A stretch of DNA of 64,000 nucleotides. Source: Tetramitus jugosus (Eukaryota; Heterolobosea; Eutetramitea; Acrasida; Vahlkampfiidae). Under the pieces are notes generated by a model, which was not told the origin of the DNA, searched no databases, and was given only the letters and a program-made list of their open reading frames with translations. The DNA is taken from assembly GCA_937625935.1 (NCBI GenBank), contig OW569377.1, positions 1 to 64,000 on the forward strand, given 5' to 3'. The position numbers and the translations under genes were made by a program. Below, in pieces: positions 46,280 through 56,500 of this stretch (position 1 is its first letter; each line of letters starts with the position of its first letter).

Positions 46280-46461
46280 GTGAACCGTTGTTTCTCACCA
46301 GAAATCGATTCTTTTCCGTTTTATTTGTACAATGTTGTAGGGTCGTAGCGTTTGTTCAAAGCAAGGGTACCCTTGTCGATGCAGAACAAACCTGAACTTA
46401 GGATTGCACCTGTTTAGGTTACTTCTTCAGGTTTGGCAGGCGACAAAGACAAGATTTGTTT

Positions 46462-47118
46462 CTACTGACCGAGTGTGTTTGTCTTTCTGTTGGCCTCTCC
46501 TTTTGGAGATCCATCACTTGTGTTTGGTCCATTGTCCATTTGCAAGAATCTTCTCTGCTTCTTGCGAATTCCCTTGGATCCACAGTGAAGACTCTGAGAT
46601 AATGTTTCATTCCTTGGCACGTATCGAAGGAACTTGATGTGCGGAGATTCACTTCCGTTGATTGACAACATTCTTTGTGATGTGGCTAGTTGTTGTTGCT
46701 CTTGTAGATTCATCGAGAAGAGGTGAGTCAGAGTTTGTACAGTGTTAGGGCACAACTCTTTCTCATTTTTTGGCTCGACTTCATTGATCAAGTGCCAAAC
46801 GCTTGTTCTCCTTTTGTCTGGTGTGGACTGGTGGGGCCATCGACCAATGTTCAATTGATAGAATCTTCTCTTGAGTGTCGACAAGGAAACACCCAACTTT
46901 TGAGCTGCCAAGCGTTGTGGGCAGTGAAAGTACTTTTCCATGTCAGCCCTTGAGATTTGGATTGTGTTGCGGAAGGATGTTGGCTTGGATGGGTCAAAGG
47001 CACAAGAAACTTGTGTTTCACATCGAACCAGATCAATTTCGGCAGATCCCAGCTGTGGTTCAGCCACTCGTGGCTGCTGATCCATAATTTCTGTTGGAAG
47101 GAGAATGAGGCCTTTCAT
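46462..47118 (-). CDS. RWP-RK-type DNA-binding protein
   Basis: 218 aa, ATG start. Residues about 54-97 match the RWP-RK domain: ISRADMEKYFHCPQRLAAQK then LGVSLSTLKRRFYQLNIGRWP. The helix-turn-helix and RWP (93-95) are conserved, but the final RK is replaced by HQ. RWP-RK factors (plant NIN/NLP and RKD, also in amoebae and green algae) control nitrogen response or gamete genes. The C-terminal half is Ser/Gln/Asn-rich and unassigned. Probably a nuclear transcription factor. Confidence 0.85.
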   Translation of the reverse strand: MKGLILLPTEIMDQQPRVAEPQLGSAEIDLVRCETQVSCAFDPSKPTSFRNTIQISRADMEKYFHCPQRLAAQKLGVSLSTLKRRFYQLNIGRWPHQSTPDKRRTSVWHLINEVEPKNEKELCPNTVQTLTHLFSMNLQEQQQLATSQRMLSINGSESPHIKFLRYVPRNETLSQSLHCGSKGIRKKQRRFLQMDNGPNTSDGSPKGEANRKTNTLGQ

Positions 47119-47237
47119 GATTACCAGAGTATTCGATTGTTAGAAGTTATTGAGTTTAAGAGCCTGTTTTCTTGTTGTTAGATAGTTTCAGATCAGAGAG
47201 ATATCGCTGAACATGTCGATCAGGGGTGGGATCGGAC

Positions 47238-47801
47238 ATGTCATCACTGGTTGACAGGGAGCGAACTATCTCTTTTAGTATTTTCTCGCGTCAAAGTGTT
47301 TGGCCCACGGGACAGAAACATCTGAAAAATGTTTGTTGATTGGTGACTTGTCATGCACCCGAGACCGAAACTAGAAATGTTGTATCCTTCATTCGAAACT
47401 ACAGCGAAAGGGCCAAAACAAGATATAGAATTACCATTTGGTTAAGGTATTGGAACGTGAATAGTGACAAGTTTAACATTCGATTACACCCAAATAGCCA
47501 AGGGATCAATTTTTGTATCACATTCAAACGCTGTGTTAGGAAAGGGAGACCAGATACTTCTCAGGTTATTCTTTGTTGACGGATAATTGATGAACGTTTT
47601 GGGTACTCTATACTCCTTTGAGATGAAGAACTGTTCGTTAGACTTGTAACTTCAAGACAGATTTTGGTCATTCCGATGAAGGTCGGTGCGGAGTCGAATG
47701 AGAGACAAATATTTGCCAAAGAATACAAGTATTTAGTTGAGAAACACAAGGAGAGTGTGTTGTGGTCAGCTACTCAATCTTCAAGTAACAGAAGAGGATA
47801 G
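47238..47801 (+). pseudogene. 188-codon frame interrupted only by three TGA codons
   Basis: From ATG 47238 one reading frame continues to TAG 47799-47801 with no TAA or TAG in between. TGA occurs at 47337-47339, 47577-47579 and 47619-47621. The translated parts look protein-like, e.g. YRITIWLRYWNVNSDKF, CITFKRCVRKGRP and FAKEYKYLVEKHKESVLW. It could be a decaying gene, a gene with missed introns, or a TGA-recoded (selenocysteine-type) gene; the first is the simplest. No family recognised. Confidence 0.3.
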
Positions 47802-47966
47802 ATTGGATGATCTGCAATGTTCGATTGTATTTGAAAAACATTCAAGTTAATAAAGTCCTACATTTATGCAACGTTCTGGTATTGTCACATTGTCGTCAAA
47901 TACCTTATAATCTTAAACTACATGAAAAATAAATTGGATCCTTGTTACAACTTTACTACTCCTTTT

Positions 47967-49295
47967 TTATCTCTTTGGAAACAGCAAAATAAGGAAAAAC
48001 ATGAGGAACGATGCCAAAAGAACAAAGACGATGATCACACTTGTTTTCAGCATACCCACGCGCACATCACTGTTGTGTTGCTTCAACCTTGCGTTCTCTT
48101 CCTTCACACGTTCTGCATTCTTATTGAACAAATCAGAGGCACTGTCCACCAATGAATCATCTGCCAAGAGAGCATCACGTGCTTCGAGTGCTCTCTGTTT
48201 TAGAGCTCCTGTCAACTCTCTGACTTGTCCCGTTAGTTCCTCTTGTGTCATATTTGCATATTGCTCATCTTGCCGCTTTTCCTTGTCATTGCTACTGTCG
48301 TTTTCACCCTTGGAAGAAGAAGTTGTGGTCGTACTTTGTTCATTCTTCTTGTCCGATTCGGCAATTTTGCTCAAGAGTTCCTTCCTTAAATGACCTTGAA
48401 TCTTTCGACTGTGAAACAGTGTCGAAGCTCTCTTTTGTGAGTTACTACCAACACTCGCACGATTACTACTACCAGTAATTGCATTTTTCAATGGTTCACT
48501 ACCCACTTGTTGTGCAGTAAATGTTCTTCTCTTGATCACTACTGGTTGTTCATCCTTTTCCCCCACATTTTCCACATTTTCAACATTTTCAACCACTTTT
48601 TCATTTCTTGTCTCAGAATCATCATCAAAATTCTCTTTGGGTTCATTACTACTCTCTTCTCCAATTGTAGTAGTAGTAGTAGCTAGTTGTTGCTCCAACA
48701 ACCATTCTTCTTCTCTGTTTGCCCTATATTCCAATAATTTTTGTTTCACATTGACATTCATTGAATCAATTCGAAGTTTCCAATTCTGTAATTGACCCAT
48801 TGCCGATATCATTTGTTTACTTGCGATTCCACTTTCACTCATCTGACTATTTTTCTTGTTATTACTACTATTACTATTATTGTTATTTACAGGTTGTTTC
48901 AACAATTGAATTCCATCTTGTACAAAAATCAACATTGATTGAAGTTGATTCATGATCAATGTACACTTTTCATCGCTTTTATCACTTTTATCATCTATTG
49001 TTGTTGTTGTTGTTGTCAGTGTGTTCAATTGATTGAGTTCAAGTTCAATGTTGGTCCATGAAGAGTCCAATCGATGCATCAATCGCCGTACGTTGGTCAA
49101 TATTTTGTTTTGTTGAGCAATGTCATCATTTTTATTTTGATCGACATTTTTATGATGAGAAGAATCATTGTTATTGTTATTGTTGTTAATGTGCTTGTTT
49201 TTGTGGTGAGTAATGATGGCACTTGTTTTGTTGACTAGTTTGTCCCAGTGATCCTCTTGTCGCTTGAGAAAGGTATCGATCCGTGAAGTGATCAT
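47967..49295 (-). CDS. USE1: ER-Golgi SNARE USE1-like protein
   Basis: 442 aa. The ATG at 49295 follows GGAACAAACAATAAC; upstream frame is antisense-free but lacks good context. The C-terminus matches USE1: TQEELTGQVRELTGALKQRA (SNARE heptads), LADDSLVDSASDLFNKNAER, then a single anchor (TSVIIVFVLLASFLMFFLIL) ending FPKR. USE1 is a tail-anchored SNARE for Golgi-to-ER transport. The N-terminal 340 residues are unusually long, with Asn, Thr and Ser repeats and a VENVENVENV run, about 180 aa more than in human USE1. Confidence 0.85.
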   Translation of the reverse strand: MITSRIDTFLKRQEDHWDKLVNKTSAIITHHKNKHINNNNNNNDSSHHKNVDQNKNDDIAQQNKILTNVRRLMHRLDSSWTNIELELNQLNTLTTTTTTIDDKSDKSDEKCTLIMNQLQSMLIFVQDGIQLLKQPVNNNNSNSSNNKKNSQMSESGIASKQMISAMGQLQNWKLRIDSMNVNVKQKLLEYRANREEEWLLEQQLATTTTTIGEESSNEPKENFDDDSETRNEKVVENVENVENVGEKDEQPVVIKRRTFTAQQVGSEPLKNAITGSSNRASVGSNSQKRASTLFHSRKIQGHLRKELLSKIAESDKKNEQSTTTTSSSKGENDSSNDKEKRQDEQYANMTQEELTGQVRELTGALKQRALEARDALLADDSLVDSASDLFNKNAERVKEENARLKQHNSDVRVGMLKTSVIIVFVLLASFLMFFLILLFPKR

Positions 49296-49398
49296 GTTAT
49301 TGTTTGTTCCTTTTTTTCTGGTTGTTGATTGAATTGGATGTGTCGCTTGATGCAAGTTCCGAGACCCTTGGTGTGAGTTTATTTTTGTGGTTTGTTGG

Positions 49399-50643
49399 TT
49401 AGAGAACACGGTACAGGTGAATGCCAGTCTCGTCTGGTTGTTCACCGTGAGAGTGGTCATGGTGATGATGATTTGGATTGTCGTGTCTGTGATGTTCATG
49501 GTCAATGATACAGTCTTCGGCACACACTTCGTCACCTTCACAGCAGTCATCGCAGCAACCACCGCAATCTCCAGTGGCACAGCAGTCATCCTTGTCCTCT
49601 TGAGCTTCTACACTCTTGCCCAATGGAATCTCTTCGACCCATTGTTCAAATCCGAATGCTTCGAGATCGATTCCTGCAGCAGTCAATGAATCATCGAGTG
49701 CAGGTGTTGTGACAATGATTTGACCTGGCTTGATCAACAATTCCTTCTTGACTCGATTCCAAATGTTCTTTTGTTGTTCAAACTTGGAGAACCATTCAAA
49801 CACATTGTGCATAACGACAATATCAGCACTCTTGACCAGTTCAATCTGTTTGAACACATCAGAGTGAATTACCTTGACTCTGTCTTGCATCTTGTTACCA
49901 TTGACAACCTTTTGGCACAGGTCAGTGAAGAACTTGTTGACTTCGACACCAACAATCTCTGATGCTTCAGTGAAAATGTGAGCATAGAACAATACGGCAC
50001 CAATTCTACTTCCTACATCGACAATCTTCTTGCCCTTGAGTGATGGGAACACCTTTGCCAATCCTCTATATCCAAACACAATTTCCAACTGCTCCGAAGA
50101 CAATGAATTGGACACATAATTCAAGAATTCAGTGTTGCGTGATCCACAATCCAAACAATACGTTCTTGGTACCATTCCCTGTTGTGCCATTCTGTCCACT
50201 TCTTCATCAGAGTACAAAAATGAGTCCAAATGGAAGGAATTTTCTTTTGTGTACTTTTCTGGTTCCATTTCTTCATCTTCTTCATCATCACCATTGCCAT
50301 GATCATGACCACATTGATCATCCTGACAGTCATCACCATGATGATGATGATGACTCTCTTCCATTGCCATCACTGGATAGTGAGCATATCCCTTTTCAAG
50401 CTCATCTGGTGCTTCACCAAATTTGAGTTCTTGAGGTAACCGTGTCTTTAGCTCCTCTATGATTTCTTCAAGCTTCATTTGTTTCTTGAGTGCATCTGGC
50501 TCCGAGTCGACCATGACTTGTTCAAATCGCTTGTGCAACGATTGTTGAGCAAAGTGAATAAATTCGGCAAAGTCTTTGGCATTGGTGGATAAGTGAGTCT
50601 CAACGAGAGATATGAGCTCCTTTTTGGCTTCTTCAAGACCCAT
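49399..50643 (-). CDS. Methyltransferase-like protein with His/Cys metal-binding tails
   Basis: 414 aa from an ATG. A Rossmann-type core lies at about 180-320, with KKIVDVGSRIGAVLFYAH (motif I, 206-222), VGVEVNKFF, VKVIHSDVF and IVVMHNVFEWF; the Gly-x-Gly of motif I is weak (GSRIG). CLDCGSRNTEF (163-173) adds one CxxC. Before the core, HHHHHGDDCQDDQCGHDHG (98-116) is a His/Cys/Asp run. After it, nine Cys lie between 354 and 378 (CCATGDCGGCCDDCC), followed by HEHHRHDNPNHHHHDHSHGE (382-401). The tails are ideal for Zn, Ni or Cu. The catalytic target is unknown. Confidence 0.75.
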   Translation of the reverse strand: MGLEEAKKELISLVETHLSTNAKDFAEFIHFAQQSLHKRFEQVMVDSEPDALKKQMKLEEIIEELKTRLPQELKFGEAPDELEKGYAHYPVMAMEESHHHHHGDDCQDDQCGHDHGNGDDEEDEEMEPEKYTKENSFHLDSFLYSDEEVDRMAQQGMVPRTYCLDCGSRNTEFLNYVSNSLSSEQLEIVFGYRGLAKVFPSLKGKKIVDVGSRIGAVLFYAHIFTEASEIVGVEVNKFFTDLCQKVVNGNKMQDRVKVIHSDVFKQIELVKSADIVVMHNVFEWFSKFEQQKNIWNRVKKELLIKPGQIIVTTPALDDSLTAAGIDLEAFGFEQWVEEIPLGKSVEAQEDKDDCCATGDCGGCCDDCCEGDEVCAEDCIIDHEHHRHDNPNHHHHDHSHGEQPDETGIHLYRVL

Positions 50644-50871
50644 TGTGTGTGAATAAGCAAGTGTGTTGAAATTTGTTGTTGTTTGTTTCTTTGACAGCGT
50701 GAAAAAGCTTGAATGTCGCTCTGGGAAGGGAAATTAACTCTGTCGGGAATAAGGATTGTTCCTCCGTCGGGTGGAGAAACTACAAAAACGTTTGTTTGGG
50801 TTCAGTACACAAACCCAAACACAAAAATTGGTAATTAATTGAACGATTAAGGGTTCATAAAGAAGAGAAAC

Positions 50872-53138
50872 ATGTCAGAAACCACTGAACTAGAAAAAAG
50901 ATCAGAAGAAACTGTGAGTATCGCAGAGGGCAACTCGTCTGCTACTGTGTGTGCCGTACCGTCGTCTAGTCCTCCACTATGTACTTGTCCATTACATCAA
51001 AACACCAGTGATATTCAAGAAAAAATTCAGTTAGAGGTAAATTATGATAGAGAGACGTCACCCGTGTCCTCTCAGCTGGTAAATTCAATGGACGTTAGAG
51101 ACGACGACCATTCAGGCTTGGAATCGAATTCTGATGAAGAAAGGAACGAGTCAAGAATGGAGGATATAGACAATATATTTGATAGTTTTGATGACATTGT
51201 TACTGAAAAAATGCTAAGTATTGACTCCTCGTTGAAACAAGACAGCACTAGCATGGAGGTTGTATCTACACCCCAACACGGAGAAGAAGAACAAGACAGC
51301 AAAATAAGTCGAAAAAGATCACTATCTGGAAGAAGAAAAGGAAGAAGCTCGGCAGTTCTAGCAGACAAACCACCAGATTTTGTGTTGAATATGGTCAGAG
51401 CAATCGAAGAAAAACAACAAGAAAATCATTCTTCGACGATATACTCTAATCAAAACAGGAGAACTCTTGTTCAGGTTTCACCAGATAGCACTGGGTATCC
51501 TACCAGCATTACAAATATTTCGACAGAAACAAAATCATCTTCTCCCAATGGTTTTTCAGCGAAATTCAGAGAAAGGTTGTCAGTGTTTCAAATCGTATCA
51601 CCATTCGGTTCAAAACCCAAATCTAATCTTCAATCCAAAACGGAGACATCTTCTCCTCGGAGTATTGAACCACAGAGGAAGAAAAGCGAAGAGAACTTAG
51701 ACCCGCTTTTACCCCAGAAGGATCCCAAACTATATTACTTAAATTATGAAGAGTTGGTACCGAGGGTTGAAGACGAGACGGACTCTATTGAATATGTTGA
51801 CGAATCAAACAACGAAGATTCGAAAGAGGAGTATGAGAGAAATGTTACAGAGCGGCCAGCAAGGGAGATCAAATGTGCTACAGTCCCTCGCTTGATAGAA
51901 GAGGTATGCTTTTCCTTTGTCAAATGTTGATGATAGACGAATCAAATTAATCAATTTTTCAGTTGACTTCCCACAAAAACTTTGAGAACAAGTTCATGTA
52001 TGCCTTCCTATTGACGTATCGCACCTTTATCTGCCCTTCAGATTTGTTCGATGCTTTGATCGATCGATACAACTTTTCTCCTCCTGACAAGAACATCTCC
52101 AAGGTTGACTTTTGTGTATTTTATGATTCAGTACTGAGTAAGGTGAGAATGCGCGTCAGTCAAGTTCTTAAAAAGTGGATCGATGACCACTTTCATGATT
52201 TTAAGCAGGATCCTCTTCTGATTGCCAAGTGCAATTCTTTTATCGAGCTCATGAAAAGAACCAAAGGAGAAGTGTATGCCACTCAAATATCAAACACGCT
52301 CAAAAAGAAGTTGGACATGAGAGAAAGAGCTCTGAGTAGTAATGGATATCAAGTACTCCAAGCCAGTGACACTATTCCGCCCACAGTTGCATCAACATCG
52401 TTCATATCTAACCCTAGAGCACTAGCACAGCAAGTTACGCTCATTGAGTATGATATGTTTCGGAAAGTAAGGGAAGCAGAGTTAATCAACAAAAATTGGT
52501 CTAAACCAGAACGGCAAACTCTCTCGCCACACATTTTCCAAATGGCGAATTGGTTCAATCGATTAAGTCACTACGTAGCAAGTAGGATTCTAATGGAGGA
52601 AGAGCTAGAGAACAGACGAGACACATTGACTCTGATGATAGAGTGGGCCTATGAAATGTTTAAGCTCAATAATTTCAATGGAGTGTTTGAAGTGTGCAGC
52701 GCCTTGCAGTCCAGCTCCGTTTTTCGACTCAAGAAAACATGGCTTCTCATCAATGTGCAAGTGAAGCAAAAGTTTGACGAGATGATGAAGGTGATATCTG
52801 GCAGTAACAATTTTGTCAGTTTGCGCAAGATGGTCTTTTCAGCAAAGTTACCCTGTCTTCCATACATTGGAATCTATCTAACAGACCTTACATTCATCGA
52901 AGATGGAAATAGCGATGAGTTGAATGGAAAGATTAACTTTATAAAACGGAGAAAGTTGGCTGGAGTGATATCTGATATTAAGATCTATCAACAGACACCG
53001 TACAAGTTCACAGTGGATGAAGAGGCCCAGGAATACCTAAAGACGATTCGAAGTTCACTCTCAAAGGAAGAAATGTATAGTCGGTCGTTGTTACTAGAGC
53101 CGAGAGAGACCCGAAATGTAAATAATCTCCAACCGTAA
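50872..53138 (+). CDS. Ras guanine-nucleotide exchange factor (RasGEF), two exons
   Basis: 735 aa after splicing a 59-bp intron (51904-51962; GAG|GTATGC ... TTTTCAG|TTG, phase 0). Residues 1-330 are Ser/Glu-rich and disordered, with basic RKRSLSGRRKGRSS. The intron sits just at the start of the RasGEF-N module (LTSHKNFENKFMYAFLLTYR). The CDC25-homology catalytic domain runs from QVTLIEYDMFRKV through WFNRLSHYVASRIL, FEVCSALQSSSVFRL and KLPCLPYIGIYLTDLTFIED. It activates a Ras-type GTPase such as the one at 22682. Confidence 0.93.
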
Positions 53139-53556
53139 CCGGTGATCTGAGGTCTAGATAATTATTGATAAGCTCGAAGAGAAACAAAGTACTAAGGAAT
53201 CATTCTCCTTCTTTACTCCGAGGACAAAATCATGTTGTGTTCAATCCTGAAAGATATCAGTAAAACAATACACAGTTTCGGTCAACCAAAAAGTCAATCA
53301 CAGTTCCCTAAAAAAACTCCTTTCTACTGTGCAAATCGAAAGAGCGCAGGTCCATAATTATCTTTAGCAGAAAAGAAGCGAACAACTCCGGTGTTCGGTT
53401 TCTGAGCTCAAATAATCCCCTGCAGAAAAAAAAACTCACATCACAACCTGGTCGCGAAACTTCAAAAAAAACCACCTGTAAAGAAAACAAACTCCCAAGT
53501 CAAGCACTCATCCAGTGACAAACAACAACAATCTTATCAACAAACAACAACAAAAT
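53139..53556. other. Intergenic region and coiled-coil gene leader
   Basis: 3' flank of the RasGEF gene, then an A/C-rich leader (CAACAACAATCTTATCAACA) before the ATG at 53557. No ORF or RNA gene recognised. Confidence 0.5.
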
Positions 53557-56500
53557 ATGGAACAAAATAAAAAGTTGTCTCTGATAAGAGTGAACACTGG
53601 TGAACAACAAGTCTTTTCGTCCATTCATGATGATGAAACCTTGTTGTTATTCACTCGCAGTCGTGCCACATTTATTCAAGATTTGTTGCTTCACATTATT
53701 GTTGATCAAAAGTGGAAACAATATCATCGGTTCAATAATCCCTCTTCGGTCAGTGACTCCAATACTCTGATTCTGAAAACAACAAGAACGAGAGACAATA
53801 TTGTTATTGTGACTGCTGTTTCTGCGACATCATCCTTGGCAGCAACACTCTTTGATAATGAAGAAGAAGAAGAAGATGTCACCCTGTACGTATACCATCT
53901 CAATTTGAGTCAACAAGACAAGAATTCACTTGTAACGGCATCTGAAGCGGAACATGCTCAAAGAATGAACTTGTCCAAATGGAACAGTCAATTGACACTG
54001 AGGGCACTGGGAATTGATTGGGAAAAAGAAGTTGCCAATGAAGAATTTGACCTATTGTTGAAATTGATGAATGAATTGTGTGTGGACATGCCAAGTAAGC
54101 TCTACTCATTCTGTGAATCCATTGAAGCTAGAAAAAAGAATCAACACGAGGGAGTTCGAGTGTTGCGTCAATTTGTTGACAATCACCTTGCTCAACTGTC
54201 TGAACACACGGATCAAACATTGACTTGTGCAACCATGTGTCGCGATGAAATTCTCAAGAGCGATGCCTCTGTGGTCAACGTAAAACACGCATTGAATGAG
54301 GTTTCAATTGCTGTCGTAAGTGATAAATCTCAAGATGAAGCAACAACAACAATTACAAGGAGTACATTGTTGGATTATGTGCCATTGCTCAATGAGAGTG
54401 ATCAAGTGTTGAGTGACAAGGCTAAACAAGCATTAAATCAATTGAAGTCAGTCATTGATCACTGTCACTTGAACAAAGATCAGATCAATGACTTTAGAGA
54501 GAACAAGACAGTGCACAGCGAGGAGCAAGGTGCTGCTATTTCCCAACCATTCCTCTTCATGTCCAATTGCCTGGACGAACAAATCAAATTGTTGGACGAG
54601 TACAAGCGTATGATTGCTGAGATTGCTCAATGTCAATCCAAGTCATCTTCGTTCTTGCAGAGAAGTCAGTTGGAAGAGAGTTGGATCGATGTAGAAATGG
54701 CAGAGCGCCTCAATCAAATTGAAGAATTGAAGGCAAAGTTGTCACAATCGGATCTATTGTCCCTCGCAAGACTCACATACAAGCAAATATTTACCTCATT
54801 TGCCAGTTGTGTGGCAGATGAAACATATCAACGAGAGTTTGGCCCATTGCTAGACGACATTTACAAGTTGTATGTTGATGATGTCACAGAGTTGCAAAAC
54901 ATGATGCGTTCAATCAATATTGGAGAGGCACTCAACCTGAGCAGAGCTGTCATTGTGGGTGATTTGTTGAACACTTGCTATTCTTCAGCACTGGACGGTG
55001 TGAGCAGAAATTTGAGTGTCGATGAATCCATTAAGCCATTGATTGAAAATGAGGAAAATATGAAGAGAAATGACTTGTTGAGAGAAATCAGTCCTAGTGT
55101 CCCATCAATCAATGATGAAGTTCAAAGCATTATCAAAACCATCTTTCCACAAAATTTTGATGCTTCCATTGATACAGAAGAGAGTGTTCAATTCAGTTTC
55201 AGAGACGGAAATCACACGATTGACACAAGCAACACCAATTACTTTGATGAGAGTTTGGTAGAAACAGATGATGAAAACAGTGAAGACGACGAAGAGAGTG
55301 ACAATGATGTCGAATCTGATTTCGGTTCACTCGATGATGCTTCTCCTCATATCACTAAAGCTCTTTGGGAATCAAAGGAGCAAAGAATTGAATCACTGGA
55401 GCTCTCTCTTTCTAAGATGACAACCTCGTGCGATTTGTCTGGTGACACGATTAGAGCGCTAGAGGAAAGCATTGAGCAATTGTCTGAAGAACTAAAGCAG
55501 ACCCAAGAGAGCAAGGCTGCATGTGAAGAGAAACTTGAGGTGCTTGAGAAGGAACAAACAGAGTTGAGGATGGAGCTTATGAGGCTTGGAAAACAAAACG
55601 AACGTAGTGGTGTTTTGGTTGAAGCACTGAGCGCCAAGTGTGAAGAGCTGGAGAGTACCATTTCTGAAAAGGATCTCTTTATTGAACAAAGAAACACCAT
55701 TATTGAACAAAAGAATGATATTTATCTGCGCCAAGGCCAAGATATTGAAAAGCTACGGAAAACAATTGAGGTGTTGAAGGAGACCGTGGTCAGATTAGAG
55801 AAAGACAATGAATCATTGCGCTTGGCACACCAAGAAGAATTAGAATCTATGAGAACTTGTACGGTGCAGATCACTCAACTTGAAGAAGCCAAGAATGCCT
55901 TGCTCGAGGAGCTTGAATCAAAGAACAAGGAAGTTGAGACTGTGAAGCAAATTGTCCAACAGATGAATGGAGCACTTGTCAACAAGAATGATGAACTTGC
56001 ACGATGCAAGACAACTATCGACACACTCCAAGACCAACTTGAGTCCCAAGAAAAGCTCGTTTTGAACTCAGAAAAGAAAATCGCATCAGCATATGCTTCC
56101 ATTTCTTCTTACGAACAAGAGAAGTCGTCCCTGTCAGACCAGCTTGAAACTCTCAAGGCCCAATTTGAAAAATTTGAATTAGAAGCAATCAAGAATCAGG
56201 AGATTAGCAAGGAAAACTACCATCTCCAGGTGCAAGAATATCAAGCCTTGATTGATGCTCTTAACAATGAGAACACAGCCAAGAGTTTGTCCCTTGAACA
56301 ATCCACTAAGGACAAGGAGAGTATGATTGAGAAGTTGAAGAAGGAAATTGAAAATCTGAAGAGAAACAACTCGGCTTTGGAGCGTGAACTATCTAATCTT
56401 CTCTCTCACGTTGACTCGATGAGCAAACAACAGATTTCATCCATGAAAGAACAAGCAGCAGCTCATGCTATTGCCATATCAAATATGGAACGAACCCAAG

